64,000 bases of DNA from Euzebya tangerina (GTDB lineage: Bacteria > Actinomycetota > Nitriliruptoria > Euzebyales > Euzebyaceae): the NCBI RefSeq assembly GCF_003074135.1, contig NZ_PPDK01000001.1, positions 1,860,001-1,924,000 of the forward strand. Reading direction: 5' to 3'. Shown here piece after piece: positions 1 to 9,161 of this stretch; within the stretch, counting starts at the first letter, position 1, and each line of letters starts with the position of its first letter. The notes beneath the pieces are model-generated. The model saw only the letters and a program-made list of their open reading frames with translations. It had not been told where the DNA came from and made no database searches. A program made the position numbers and the translations under genes.

Positions 1-315
1 GTGACGCCCGTCGGCGCGCCTCCGCTCACCCCAGCCGTCCCGGACTCTCATCGGCCCGTACCCCTCGGCGCGGACCGTGCCTGCCCCGGCCACCACGCCG
101 TCGGCGTTGTGGCGCATGGCGAAGAAGGCCTGGCCGTCACCGTCACCGCCCAAGGTCCCGCTGACCCCGTCATCTCCGACCACCCGACCGTCGAGCGCGG
201 AGACCATGTTGATGCGGACCAGTGGGGCCAGGGGATCTTCGGGTCGGTACGCCTCATAGACGTCCACTGCGGTGGAGGGGTCGATGCCGGGCCGGTTCGG
301 GTAGAGACGACGCAT
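1..315 (-). CDS. RibD C-terminal-domain reductase (pyrimidine reductase family), 3' part cut off by the window
   Basis: The first 105 codons read in one frame from the left edge to an ATG at 315. The protein begins MRRLYPNRPGID and contains INMVSALDGRVVG and DGVVAGAGTVRAEGYGP, the hallmark NMxxSLDGR and AGTVRxxxYGP segments of the RibD_C / dihydrofolate-reductase-like fold that binds NADPH and reduces 5-amino-6-ribosylamino-pyrimidinone or a relative. The start is well supported: GGGGAGGG lies about 8 nt upstream. Its ATG overlaps the mutY ATG on the other strand within the sequence CATG. Whether it serves riboflavin synthesis or is one of the stand-alone actinobacterial reductases of unknown substrate cannot be told from this fragment. 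Confidence 0.85.
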   Translation of the reverse strand, partial: MRRLYPNRPGIDPSTAVDVYEAYRPEDPLAPLVRINMVSALDGRVVGDDGVSGTLGGDGDGQAFFAMRHNADGVVAGAGTVRAEGYGPMRVRDGWGERRRADGRH

Positions 316-1264
316 GTCCGCAACCCTCCCCGCTGACGCGCCTCGTGGCACCTCGGAGTCGGTCGACTCCGCGGGAGTTGCCGCCATCGCGAGCCCGTTG
401 CTGGCCTGGCACGACCCCACAGCCCGGCGGCTTGCCTTCCGCGAGGGCACCACGCCGTTCGGCGTGCTGGTCAGTGAGATCATGGCCCAGCAGACCCAAG
501 CCGAGCGGGCCGCCTCGGGCTGGACCGCCTTCATGGCGCGGTTCCCCGACCCAGCCACGCTGGCGGCCGCCGCAACAGCCGACGTGATCGACGCCTGGCA
601 GGGCCTGGGGTACAACCGGCGCGCGGTCAATCTGCAACGAGCCGCCCAAGCCATCGTCGCCGACCACGACGGGCGGGTGCCGGACGACCTCCAAGCGCTG
701 CTGGCGCTCCCGGGCGTCGGCCCGTACACCGCCCGGGCCGTGCTGGCCTTCGCGTTCGACCATCCCGTCGTGCCCGTGGACACCAACATCGCTCGCATCC
801 TGGCGCGAGTGACCGGCCGGGTCCTCACCCGCCCCGCCGCCCAGCAACTGGCTGACGACCTGGCCACCGCGCCTGAGCAGGGCTCGCTGCCGGCCGCTCT
901 CATGGATCTGGGAGCAGCGATCTGCACCGCGAAGGGCCCCGACTGTGGGATCTGCCCGCTTCGCGACCACTGTGGCTGGCGTGGCGGCCCGAGCCCGGAT
1001 CCAGCGGCGCGCGGGGCGCACAAGCCGACCGCGCAAGGCCGATTCGAGGGCTCTCGACGACAGGCCCGCGGCCGCATCATCGATGCCCTCCGCCGGGGAG
1101 CGATCTCGACCAAGACGGCAACCGAGCTTGCGGGTGACCACGGTCCAGCCCTGCTCGACGGCCTCGTCCGGGATGGCCTGGCCGATACGATCCCCGGCGG
1201 ATTCGCCCTCCCGGGCTGGTCCGGCGACCTGGCGAAGGGAACACTCGATGTCCACGACCGATGA
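314..1264 (+). CDS. mutY: A/G-specific adenine DNA glycosylase MutY
   Basis: This enzyme removes adenine mispaired with 8-oxoguanine in base-excision repair. In the 316-aa product the catalytic Glu55 lies in SEIMAQQTQ, the helix-hairpin-helix LPGVGPYTARAV covers about 132-143, catalytic Asp156 lies in PVDTNIARI, and a [4Fe-4S] cluster is bound by Cys204, 211, 214 and 220 (C-X6-C-X2-C-X5-C). After residue 235 there is only a short winged-helix-like tail and no full NUDIX-like 8-oxoG recognition domain, which is usual for actinobacterial MutY. The start has only a weak ribosome site and overlaps the divergent RibD_C start. The 3' end overlaps the next gene by 17 bp, suggesting cotranscription. 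Confidence 0.93.
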   Translation: MSATLPADAPRGTSESVDSAGVAAIASPLLAWHDPTARRLAFREGTTPFGVLVSEIMAQQTQAERAASGWTAFMARFPDPATLAAAATADVIDAWQGLGYNRRAVNLQRAAQAIVADHDGRVPDDLQALLALPGVGPYTARAVLAFAFDHPVVPVDTNIARILARVTGRVLTRPAAQQLADDLATAPEQGSLPAALMDLGAAICTAKGPDCGICPLRDHCGWRGGPSPDPAARGAHKPTAQGRFEGSRRQARGRIIDALRRGAISTKTATELAGDHGPALLDGLVRDGLADTIPGGFALPGWSGDLAKGTLDVHDR

Positions 1265-2459
1265 GGCCGAGCAGGACGAAGCCGCGACAGATCGAGCCGC
1301 GCAGGAGGAGTCCTTCTGGAAGATCGGCAAGGAGAACTGGAAGACCGTCCTGAAATCGACGGGGAAGCAGTTCGCCTCCGATCAGGTGGCGACGCTCAGC
1401 GCCTCGGTCACGCTCCGGATCGTCCTCTCCCTGGTTCCGGCGCTGATCGCCGCCATCGCCATCGGCGCCCAAGTCATCTCCACCGCCGACATCGAGGAGT
1501 TGGTCTCCTCGGCTAACAGCATCGTGCCCGGCGAGTCGGCGCAGGACTTCGTGTCCAACACCGTTCAAGATGCCATCGCGAGCCTGCAGGACCAGGGTCT
1601 CTCCGCGCTGCTGATCTCGATCGGGGCCGGTCTGTTCGCCGCCAGCAGCGCAGCCGTCCAACTCATCAAGGCGCTGAACGTGGCCTACGACGTCGAGGAG
1701 AACCGCGGCTTCATCGGCCAGCGGTTCGCCTCGCTGGCGGTCATCGGCGCGCTCGTGCTCGCACTCGCTGGCATGTTCGTCGCGATCGTGCTCGGCCCGA
1801 GCCTGCTCGAGTTGGTGCTGCCCGCCAACATCATCGAGTCGCCGCTGAACATCCTGATCACCCTTGGCCGCTTCGTGGCCGCCGTCCTGATCCTGATGGG
1901 GTTCTTCGGCTTCGCGTTCTGGTACGGACCGGATCGCGAGCGACCCAAGCTGCGGTTCCTCAGCCCCGGGGCCGTCTCCGGTGTGATCGGGTGGCTGGTG
2001 CTGAGCTACCTCTTCAGCCTCTACGTTCGGACGGCAGGAAGCTACAACGCGACCTACGGAGCCGTCGCGGGGATCGTCGTGCTGCTGATCTGGCTCAACT
2101 ACTCCTTCATCGTGCTGCTGATGGGCGCCGAACTCGACTCCGAGTTGGAGAAGTTCATCGAGCAACGACGCATCGAGCGGTCGCTGACGGCCATTCCGGG
2201 GTCCGAATCCGAGATGGTCGGAAGTCTGCCGGCCGCGCCACGGGACGCTCCGACGCTGGATGACGTCTCACCGGACATGCCGCGCCATCCGGAGCTGATG
2301 GCGGCCAGCCGGCCCGCCACGCGATCGGAGGACGAAGCCGACCCTGACCAGGTCGATACCGGCGCTGCCGCGCCCAGCCCGGCGGTCCTGATGGGCGCAG
2401 CGAGGAAGACCAGCGGTGCCAGCATCGCGGCAGCGCTGTGGGGCCGGATGCGTGACTGA
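1248..2459 (+). CDS. YihY/BrkB-family inner membrane protein
   Basis: The 403-aa product matches the YihY (UPF0761, formerly 'ribonuclease BN') family: a short cytoplasmic N-terminus, then about six hydrophobic segments between residues 45 and 290. Typical features are the early SVTLRIVLSLVPALIAAIAI helix and the late YGAVAGIVVLLIWLNYSFIV segment ending in GAELDSELE. A long hydrophilic tail (about 300-403) is poorly conserved. I chose ATG 1248 because GAAGGGA sits 7 nt upstream; the frame stays open further left, but that part overlaps mutY in a different frame. The family is often described as a transporter or virulence factor, but no biochemical activity is firmly established. Confidence 0.87.
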   Translation: MSTTDEAEQDEAATDRAAQEESFWKIGKENWKTVLKSTGKQFASDQVATLSASVTLRIVLSLVPALIAAIAIGAQVISTADIEELVSSANSIVPGESAQDFVSNTVQDAIASLQDQGLSALLISIGAGLFAASSAAVQLIKALNVAYDVEENRGFIGQRFASLAVIGALVLALAGMFVAIVLGPSLLELVLPANIIESPLNILITLGRFVAAVLILMGFFGFAFWYGPDRERPKLRFLSPGAVSGVIGWLVLSYLFSLYVRTAGSYNATYGAVAGIVVLLIWLNYSFIVLLMGAELDSELEKFIEQRRIERSLTAIPGSESEMVGSLPAAPRDAPTLDDVSPDMPRHPELMAASRPATRSEDEADPDQVDTGAAAPSPAVLMGAARKTSGASIAAALWGRMRD

Positions 2460-2503
2460 ATCGGGCAGGCCGCATCGGCTGGGCCGTTCGCGGCGTCGCT
2501 GCA

Positions 2504-2509
2504 TAAGAT
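2504..2509 (+). promoter_or_regulatory. Candidate -10 element (TAAGAT) of disA
   Basis: TAAGAT stands 26 nt upstream of the disA GTG in an otherwise GC-rich spacer. No good -35 box is seen at 16-18 bp, so the call rests on the -10 alone. Confidence 0.35.
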
Positions 2510-2535
2510 GAGATCGAGCCACGAGAGGAGTTGCG

Positions 2536-3603
2536 GTGCCGGAGAGTGATGCGTCGATGTTGGAGATGCTCCAGCTCGTCGCACCGGGGACGGTCCTTCG
2601 GGAGGGCATCGAGCGCATCATCAAGGCGGGCAAGGGTGCGATCATCGTCCTCGGCTACGACAAGCAGATGGAGGAGATGCGCTCCGGCGGGTTCCAGCTG
2701 AAGGCCAAGGTCACCGCGCAGCAACTGTCGGAGGTCGCCAAGATGGACGGGGCCATCCTCCTGGACGACGCGTGCGAGAACATCCTCTTCGCCAACGTCC
2801 ACCTCGTTCCGGACTCCTCCGTCGAGACCGAGGAGACGGGGACCCGACACCGCACCGCGGATCGGGTCGCGAAGCAGACTGGAACGCCGGTCATCAGCGT
2901 CAGCGAGTCGATGCAGATCGTCTCGTTGTACTTCGGGCAGGACAAGCACGTCTTGGAGGACCTCGCCCAGATCATGTTCCGGGCCAATCAGGCCCTGGCC
3001 ACGCTCGAGCGCTATCGCAACCGACTGGATGAGGTGTCAGCCGCCCTCTCTGCCCTGGAGATCGAGAACGTGGTGACCTTGGGGAACGTCGTGGCCGTTC
3101 TCCAGCGGGCAGAGCGGGTGGCGCGCATCGCGGCGGAGATCGACCACGCGATCACCGAACTGGGCACGGAGGGGCGGCTGCTGGAACTGCAGTTGGACGA
3201 GTTGCTGCACGGTGTGGCCAGGGAGCGGGAGTTGGTCGTCAAGGACTACATCGCTGACCGACGTCGGAAGGACTCCAAGGTGCTGGAGCGCATCGCCGAG
3301 TTGGACGATGCCGATCTGCTGGTGCCCGGCAACGTCGCCTCAGCGCTCGGCTACAGCCCGGCCGAGCAGGGCGATGAGCGTCCGGTGGCCGCGCGTGGCT
3401 ACCGACTCCTCAGCCGCATCCCCCGCCTCCCCTCCACGATCGTCGACAAGCTGGTCGACAAGTTCGGGTCGCTGGATCGGCTGCTGGACGCGACGATCGA
3501 TGATCTGGGAACCATCGACGGGATCGGTGAGGCCCGCGCCCGCTCCATCAAGGAGGGTCTGGCCCGACTCGCGGAGTCGTCCATCCTCGAGCGATACGCC
3601 TAG
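2536..3603 (+). CDS. disA: DNA integrity scanning protein DisA (diadenylate cyclase)
   Basis: DisA makes c-di-AMP from two ATP and links it to DNA branch structures. In the 355-aa product the DAC domain covers about residues 10-150 with both catalytic motifs intact: DGA at 71-73 and RHR at 104-106 (GTRHRTADR). A helical linker follows, then a C-terminal helix-hairpin-helix DNA-binding region near 315-345 (IDGIGEARARSIKEGL). The length is standard. The GTG start has GAGAGGAG 5 nt upstream. The usual partner radA is not adjacent. The gene stands just before carD, so c-di-AMP synthesis and the CarD-led operon are neighbours but probably have separate promoters. Confidence 0.96.
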   Translation: MPESDASMLEMLQLVAPGTVLREGIERIIKAGKGAIIVLGYDKQMEEMRSGGFQLKAKVTAQQLSEVAKMDGAILLDDACENILFANVHLVPDSSVETEETGTRHRTADRVAKQTGTPVISVSESMQIVSLYFGQDKHVLEDLAQIMFRANQALATLERYRNRLDEVSAALSALEIENVVTLGNVVAVLQRAERVARIAAEIDHAITELGTEGRLLELQLDELLHGVARERELVVKDYIADRRRKDSKVLERIAELDDADLLVPGNVASALGYSPAEQGDERPVAARGYRLLSRIPRLPSTIVDKLVDKFGSLDRLLDATIDDLGTIDGIGEARARSIKEGLARLAESSILERYA

Positions 3604-3624
3604 CAGTCGCGGTCACTACAGAAC

Positions 3625-3639
3625 GTGACAGCGTGTCAC
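3625..3639. promoter_or_regulatory. Perfect 15-bp palindrome between disA and carD
   Basis: GTGACA-GCG-TGTCAC is a perfect inverted repeat 21 bp after the disA stop, and an overlapping GTCAC...GTGAC pair starts a few bases before it. The arms are short for a terminator and no T-run follows, so a protein-binding site is equally possible. Confidence 0.35.
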
Positions 3640-3727
3640 ATACGCCACTTGTGCAACACCCTGGATGGGTCCGGTGGTTGCGTCGTCCGCAGGCGGCATC
3701 GTAGGCCGCTGACCTGCCCTTTCCCAT

Positions 3728-3756
3728 TTGGGTTCTCGTCATAGATGTGTTACAGT
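3728..3756 (+). promoter_or_regulatory. Predicted carD promoter
   Basis: TTGGGT (3728-3733) and TACAGT (3751-3756) are separated by exactly 17 bp, a good housekeeping-sigma arrangement. Transcription would begin near 3763, giving a leader of about 110 nt that contains a short hairpin (CATCAC/GTGATG, 3814-3830) before the carD ribosome site. Confidence 0.55.
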
Positions 3757-3873
3757 CGCAGACGGCACTAGTCGCGGAGGGCCCCCCGACGTTCCGTCAC
3801 CGGCATGCTCCGCCATCACTCGCCGTGATGTGTGCGTCACCCATACAAGCGACTCCAACAGGAGAACCCACAT

Positions 3874-4356
3874 ATGACCTATTCCGTTGGCGATACCGTT
3901 GTGTATCCGCACCATGGAGCAGCCGTGATCGAGCGCGAGGAGACGCGCAAACTGCTTGGGGAGGAGAGGTCGTATCTGGTTCTGAGGCTCACCTACGGTG
4001 ACCTGACGATCAAGGTTCCGGCTGATCAGACGGATGAGGTGGGGCTGCGGAACGTCTGCGATGACCAGGAGATCGAAGAGGTCCTCGACGTGCTGCGACT
4101 GCGTGGCGCGAAGGTCCCGACGAACTGGTCGCGGCGGTTCAAGGCGAACAACGAGAAGCTGAAGGGTGGGGACATCATGAAGGTGTCTGAGGTCGTTCGT
4201 GACCTCTCCCTTCGTGAGATGGACAAGGGGCTGTCGGCAGGGGAGAAGCGCATGCTGTCGAAGGCCCGTCAGGTGCTGGTGTCAGAGCTCGCCGCCTCCC
4301 TCGAGAAGGAGGACGAAGAGGCCGAGGCCTACCTCGACGAGGTGCTCCAGAGCTAG
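3874..4356 (+). CDS. carD: CarD family transcriptional regulator (RNA polymerase-binding)
   Basis: CarD binds the RNA polymerase beta subunit and stabilises open complexes at rRNA and many housekeeping promoters. The 160-aa product has the N-terminal Tudor-like RNAP-interaction domain (MTYSVGDTVVYPHHGAAVIE, residues 1 to about 60) and a helical C-terminal DNA-binding domain with RRFKANNEKLKGGD and LSAGEKRMLSKARQVLVSELA. Length and order match mycobacterial CarD (162 aa). ATG 3874 is preferred over an upstream in-frame ATG at 3832 because AGGAGAA is 7 nt upstream and MTYSVGD is the conserved start. It has its own predicted promoter and leads the run of PIN/TRAM, ispF, cysS and rlmB genes. Confidence 0.96.
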   Translation: MTYSVGDTVVYPHHGAAVIEREETRKLLGEERSYLVLRLTYGDLTIKVPADQTDEVGLRNVCDDQEIEEVLDVLRLRGAKVPTNWSRRFKANNEKLKGGDIMKVSEVVRDLSLREMDKGLSAGEKRMLSKARQVLVSELAASLEKEDEEAEAYLDEVLQS

Positions 4357-4438
4357 TCCCGAAAGAGGGGTCAGCCCCCACCGGTCACGCGGTTCGTCGA
4401 GCAGAAGTGCGGCGAAAACCGCGTGACGAGTTGCCCGG

Positions 4439-4444
4439 TACGCT
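4439..4444 (+). promoter_or_regulatory. Candidate -10 (TACGCT) for a leaderless transcript
   Basis: TACGCT ends 6 nt before the GTG start of the PIN/TRAM gene, where no Shine-Dalgarno sequence is visible. Spacing fits transcription starting at the start codon. Confidence 0.4.
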
Positions 4445-4450
4445 CGGGCT

Positions 4451-5563
4451 GTGAGCAACCACAGCGCGGACGTGCCGGGCGGTATCGCTTTTGTCGAGCT
4501 GATCCGTCTTGCGATCGTGATCCTCGCGACCGCCGCGGCCCTCGAGATCTCAACAGCTCTCGACCTCGACGGGTCCCCGCGCGTGGTCGTGACCGGTCTC
4601 GGCGCCGGCGCCGGGTATGTGATCGGTGGGATCCTCGGTCGGTTTGCACAGACTCGGATCACCAAGACCGAACGATCGTTCCAGCGAGTCGCGACCAGCG
4701 AGATCGTGGCCGGTGGGGTCGGGGCACTGGTCGGGATCATCATGGCAACGGGGGTGACGTGGCCGGTGCTGCTCTTCGGGGGGAAGACCTTGACCGTCCC
4801 CATGGCCGCGATCGTGATCATCACATTGGCCTGGGCAGGGTGGCGGTTGGGACGGGCTCGAGCCGGCGATCTGATGGTCTTCCTGGGGGCCGGCGGCCGC
4901 CTCCCCAGCGGCTCGCGTGCGCAGGGTGGCGGTTACAAGCTGGTGGACACCTCGGTCCTGATCGACGGGCGGATCGTCGACATCTGCCGCGACGGCTGGG
5001 TGGACGGTGTTCTCTGTGTACCCGCCTTCGTCCTGCTCGAGCTGCAGGGTCTTGCCGACTCCGGGGAACCAGAACGCCGTCGCCGCGGACAGCGCGGTCT
5101 CGACACCGTTGCGGAGCTGCAGCTGCTCTCCTCGATCGCAGTCGAGATGCTGGAGGACGAGCCGCCCGGCGAGGAGGTGGACGTCAAGCTGCTCCACGTC
5201 GCCAAGCAACGCGGGACCCCGCTGATCACCACGGACGGCAATCTGGCCCGCGTCGCGCAGGTCCAGGGCATCGCCGTCCGCAACGTGCACGAGCTGGCGG
5301 ACAATCTGCGGCCGCCGGTGGTCCCAGGCGACCAGCTCCAGGTGTCCGTGGTCAAGCGAGGACGGGAACCGGGGCAGGGCGTCGGGTTCCTGGCAGACGG
5401 GACCATGGTGGTGATCGAGTCCGCTTCCACGGCAGTCGGGCGTGAGGTGCTGGCCGAGGTCACCAGCATCATGTCGAACTCCCACGGTCGAATGCTGTTT
5501 GCGACGAACGTGAGCAGCCGGTCCGTACCCGACACACCCCAGTCCAGCGCAAGCCGGCGCTAG
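4451..5563 (+). CDS. YacL-type membrane protein with PIN and TRAM domains
   Basis: The 370-aa protein has four N-terminal membrane segments (about 17-32, 46-62, 86-108, 117-132), then a PIN nuclease-fold domain starting at YKLVDTSVLIDGRI (162-175), with acidic residues Asp166, Glu197 and Asp262 in the positions expected for metal binding. A TRAM RNA-binding domain (about 290-345) follows. This matches the YacL/PilT-like family that sits next to disA in firmicutes. It is probably a membrane-anchored RNA-acting protein, but its substrate is unknown. The GTG start lacks a ribosome site and may be leaderless. ispF begins 11 bp after the stop, so the two are very likely cotranscribed. Confidence 0.9.
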   Translation: MSNHSADVPGGIAFVELIRLAIVILATAAALEISTALDLDGSPRVVVTGLGAGAGYVIGGILGRFAQTRITKTERSFQRVATSEIVAGGVGALVGIIMATGVTWPVLLFGGKTLTVPMAAIVIITLAWAGWRLGRARAGDLMVFLGAGGRLPSGSRAQGGGYKLVDTSVLIDGRIVDICRDGWVDGVLCVPAFVLLELQGLADSGEPERRRRGQRGLDTVAELQLLSSIAVEMLEDEPPGEEVDVKLLHVAKQRGTPLITTDGNLARVAQVQGIAVRNVHELADNLRPPVVPGDQLQVSVVKRGREPGQGVGFLADGTMVVIESASTAVGREVLAEVTSIMSNSHGRMLFATNVSSRSVPDTPQSSASRR

Positions 5564-5574
5564 AGGTCGGAGCG

Positions 5575-6075
5575 TTGGACATCCGCATCGGCCAGGGCGT
5601 CGACGTGCACGCGTTCATCGACGTCGAGGACCCCGGGGCGCTGGAGCGGCCGCTGCGGCTGGCCGGCGTGACGATCGATGGACCGCTCGCGCTGGCCGGT
5701 CACTCCGACGCCGACGTCGTGCTGCACGCCTTGGTCGATGCGCTCCTCGGGGCGGCGGGAGCCGGGGACCTCGGGTCACTCGTCGGGGTCGACCGCGACG
5801 AGACGGCCGGTGCGGACAGCGCCCTCTTCGTCGACCAGGCGCTCGACGTGCTGGATCGGGCGGGGCTGCGGGTCGGCAACGTCGACCTCACCGTGATCGC
5901 CCAGAAGCCGCGGCTCGGGCCCCACCGCGACGCGATGCAGCACCGCGTCGCCGAACTCCTGCACGTCGATGCGGGCAGGGTCTCCATCAAGGCCACCACC
6001 ACCGACCGGCTCGGATTCATCGGTCGTGGTCAGGGCGTGGCCTGCCTCGCCATCGCCTCGCTGGTCAGCGACTGA
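5575..6075 (+). CDS. ispF: 2-C-methyl-D-erythritol 2,4-cyclodiphosphate synthase
   Basis: IspF closes the cyclodiphosphate ring in the MEP isoprenoid pathway. The 166-aa product shows the zinc ligands Asp10 and His12 (GQGVDVHAF) and His43 (AGHSDADVVLHA), and the C-terminal KATTTDRLGFIGRGQGVAC signature. The middle loop (GSLVGVDRDETAGADS) departs from the common FPDTDP pattern. The start is a TTG with AGAGGTCGGAGCG directly upstream. ispD, normally its immediate neighbour or fusion partner, is absent from the whole window; dxs occurs separately at 38.3 kb. Confidence 0.95.
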   Translation: MDIRIGQGVDVHAFIDVEDPGALERPLRLAGVTIDGPLALAGHSDADVVLHALVDALLGAAGAGDLGSLVGVDRDETAGADSALFVDQALDVLDRAGLRVGNVDLTVIAQKPRLGPHRDAMQHRVAELLHVDAGRVSIKATTTDRLGFIGRGQGVACLAIASLVSD

Positions 6076-6111
6076 TCAGCACGCCGCGGTCAGGAGGTGG
6101 TCAGGAGGCGC

Positions 6112-6333
6112 TCACGAGACCATGAGCGAGGCGACCCCGGCCACGATCAGGACCAGCGTCACGTAGAACGCGATGCTCTGGACGCGACGGAAGCGGTGGT
6201 AGTTGCGAGTTGTCGTGCCGTTGCGCTTCCGCTGCAACTGGCCCGCCACCCGGCGGGCGCGCAACTCCTCGGACAGGGTGCGAGTTGGTGCGTTGTTGGC
6301 CATGCCGACGCTATCGGCGTTGCTGCGCGTCAC
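6112..6333 (-). CDS. Small single-TM protein of unknown function
   Basis: The 73-aa product is basic over residues 20-50 (RARRVAGQLQRKRNG) and ends in one hydrophobic helix (SIAFYVTLVLIVAGVASLMVS). I prefer GTG 6333 because AAAGGG lies about 9 nt upstream. ATG 6303 (63 aa) has no ribosome site. It lies antisense to its neighbours, between ispF and cysS, where some genomes carry other small genes. I do not recognise the family, and a short tail-anchored protein is all that can be said. Confidence 0.55.
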   Translation of the reverse strand: MTRSNADSVGMANNAPTRTLSEELRARRVAGQLQRKRNGTTTRNYHRFRRVQSIAFYVTLVLIVAGVASLMVS

Positions 6334-6424
6334 CTTGACTGCCCTTTCGCTGGTGCGTCCTCGTGCGCCGGCCCGGTCTGCCGGCCCTGACTGCGTATCC
6401 CGCCCGGAATAGGCTACGACGACG

Positions 6425-7815
<1,391 letters not shown>

Positions 7816-7819
<4 letters not shown>

Positions 7820-8553
7820 GTCGCGGAGGCCGCAGCGACGTCATCCCCGGTCGGGGGCCGGTGCGTGAGGCGCTGGCAGCCGGACGTGAGCTGCGGGAGA
7901 TCGTGGTCGACCGCAAGGTGGCCGACGCCACCAGCGACATCGCCGAGCAGGCACGTGCAGCCGACATCCCCGTCCGCCAGGCCACCCGACACGAGATGGA
8001 CACCCTGACCGGCGAGGTCCGGCACCAGGGCGTGCTCGCCCTGGCGGCACCCTTTGCCTACGCCCCGCTCGACCAGGCCACCGACGGCGACCTGGTGATC
8101 GTCCTGGACGGCGTCACCGATCCGCGCAACCTCGGGGCCATCGCGCGTGTGGCGGAGCTCGCCGGCGCTGCTGCCTTGGTGATCCGAGACCGTCGCGCCG
8201 CCGCACCCTCCCCGGCCGCCGAGAAGGCGTCCGCCGGGGCCCTGTCGTGGTTGCCGATCATCAAGGTGACCAACATCACCCGGGCCCTCGAATCGTTGTC
8301 CGATGCGGGGCTGTGGACCGTGGGCCTCGAGGGTGGAGCGACGACGTCCATCTGGGACCAACCACTGCTGGACGAACGCATCGCACTGGTCATCGGGGAA
8401 GAGGGTCAGGGGTTGTCACGCCTGGTCGCTGAACGGGTCGACGCCCGCGTGACCATCCCGATGGCGGGACACCTGGATTCCCTGAACGCCTCCACCGCGG
8501 CAGCCGTCGCCACGTTCGAGTGGTGCCGGCGTCGAGTGCAGACGGAAGTATGA
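7816..8553 (+). CDS. rlmB: 23S rRNA (guanosine-2'-O)-methyltransferase RlmB (TrmH/SpoU family)
   Basis: The 245-aa product has an N-terminal substrate-binding domain (RSDVIPGRGPVREAL) and a SPOUT methyltransferase domain with all three motifs: DGVTDPRNLGAIAR, LVIGEEGQGLSRLV and IPMAGHLDSLNASTAAAV, where the cofactor is bound in the C-terminal knot. It is expected to methylate a conserved guanosine in the peptidyl-transferase region of 23S rRNA. The GTG start overlaps the cysS stop (GTGA), so translation is probably coupled. Confidence 0.93.
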
Positions 8554-8560
8554 TCGCCCC

Positions 8561-9139
8561 GTGCTGACCGAGGACCTCCGGACGCTGATCGATCGCCTTG
8601 AGCGGATCGACCGTGCGGTGGACCTTGCCTGTGTCAGCCTCGAAAGGCACTACTCGCCGCAGATCGCCGACGCGCTGACCGACACCTGTACCGAAGCCGT
8701 CAGCCTCGGGCACGAGCTCACCATGCGCGTCTTCTACGACGAGCCGTGGAGCCGCCTGGACACCCTCCACCAGATCTGGGTGTTCGTCCACACCATGATC
8801 CGCCGCGTCGCCGGTCACGGGGTCGACACGATGGACACGATGCTGGTCTCCGACGCCACGCGGGATGGGTTGGCGACGTTGTGCATCGCCACGGCGGCGC
8901 TCGAGACGGCCGGGCTGCAAGTTGCCACGACGCCGCGGGACGCCACGGCGCTCCGAGCCGCCTCCCAGGCCATCACGGACCTTGCTGCTGCGGCCGACCA
9001 CGTGTTCATGACCGCGGTGACGGCCATGGCGGGTCCGGAGGCCCGTGGGGTCTCACGGCTTGACGCGGCCTATGCGATCCTCACCGCGACAGCGGCACGG
9101 GCAGCACGCGAGCGGGCGTCGGTCAACGCCCACCAGTGA
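8561..9139 (+). CDS. Hypothetical helical protein
   Basis: The 192-aa product starts 7 bp after rlmB and is probably in the same operon. It is mostly helical and soluble, without membrane segments, signal peptide or recognisable motif. It starts MLTEDLRTLIDRLERIDRAV and has alanine-rich helices after residue 100. GTG 8561 is taken as the start because it removes any overlap with rlmB. I do not recognise the family. Confidence 0.6.
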   Translation: MLTEDLRTLIDRLERIDRAVDLACVSLERHYSPQIADALTDTCTEAVSLGHELTMRVFYDEPWSRLDTLHQIWVFVHTMIRRVAGHGVDTMDTMLVSDATRDGLATLCIATAALETAGLQVATTPRDATALRAASQAITDLAAAADHVFMTAVTAMAGPEARGVSRLDAAYAILTATAARAARERASVNAHQ

Positions 9140-9161
9140 CGACCAGCAGCGGGGACCGATC

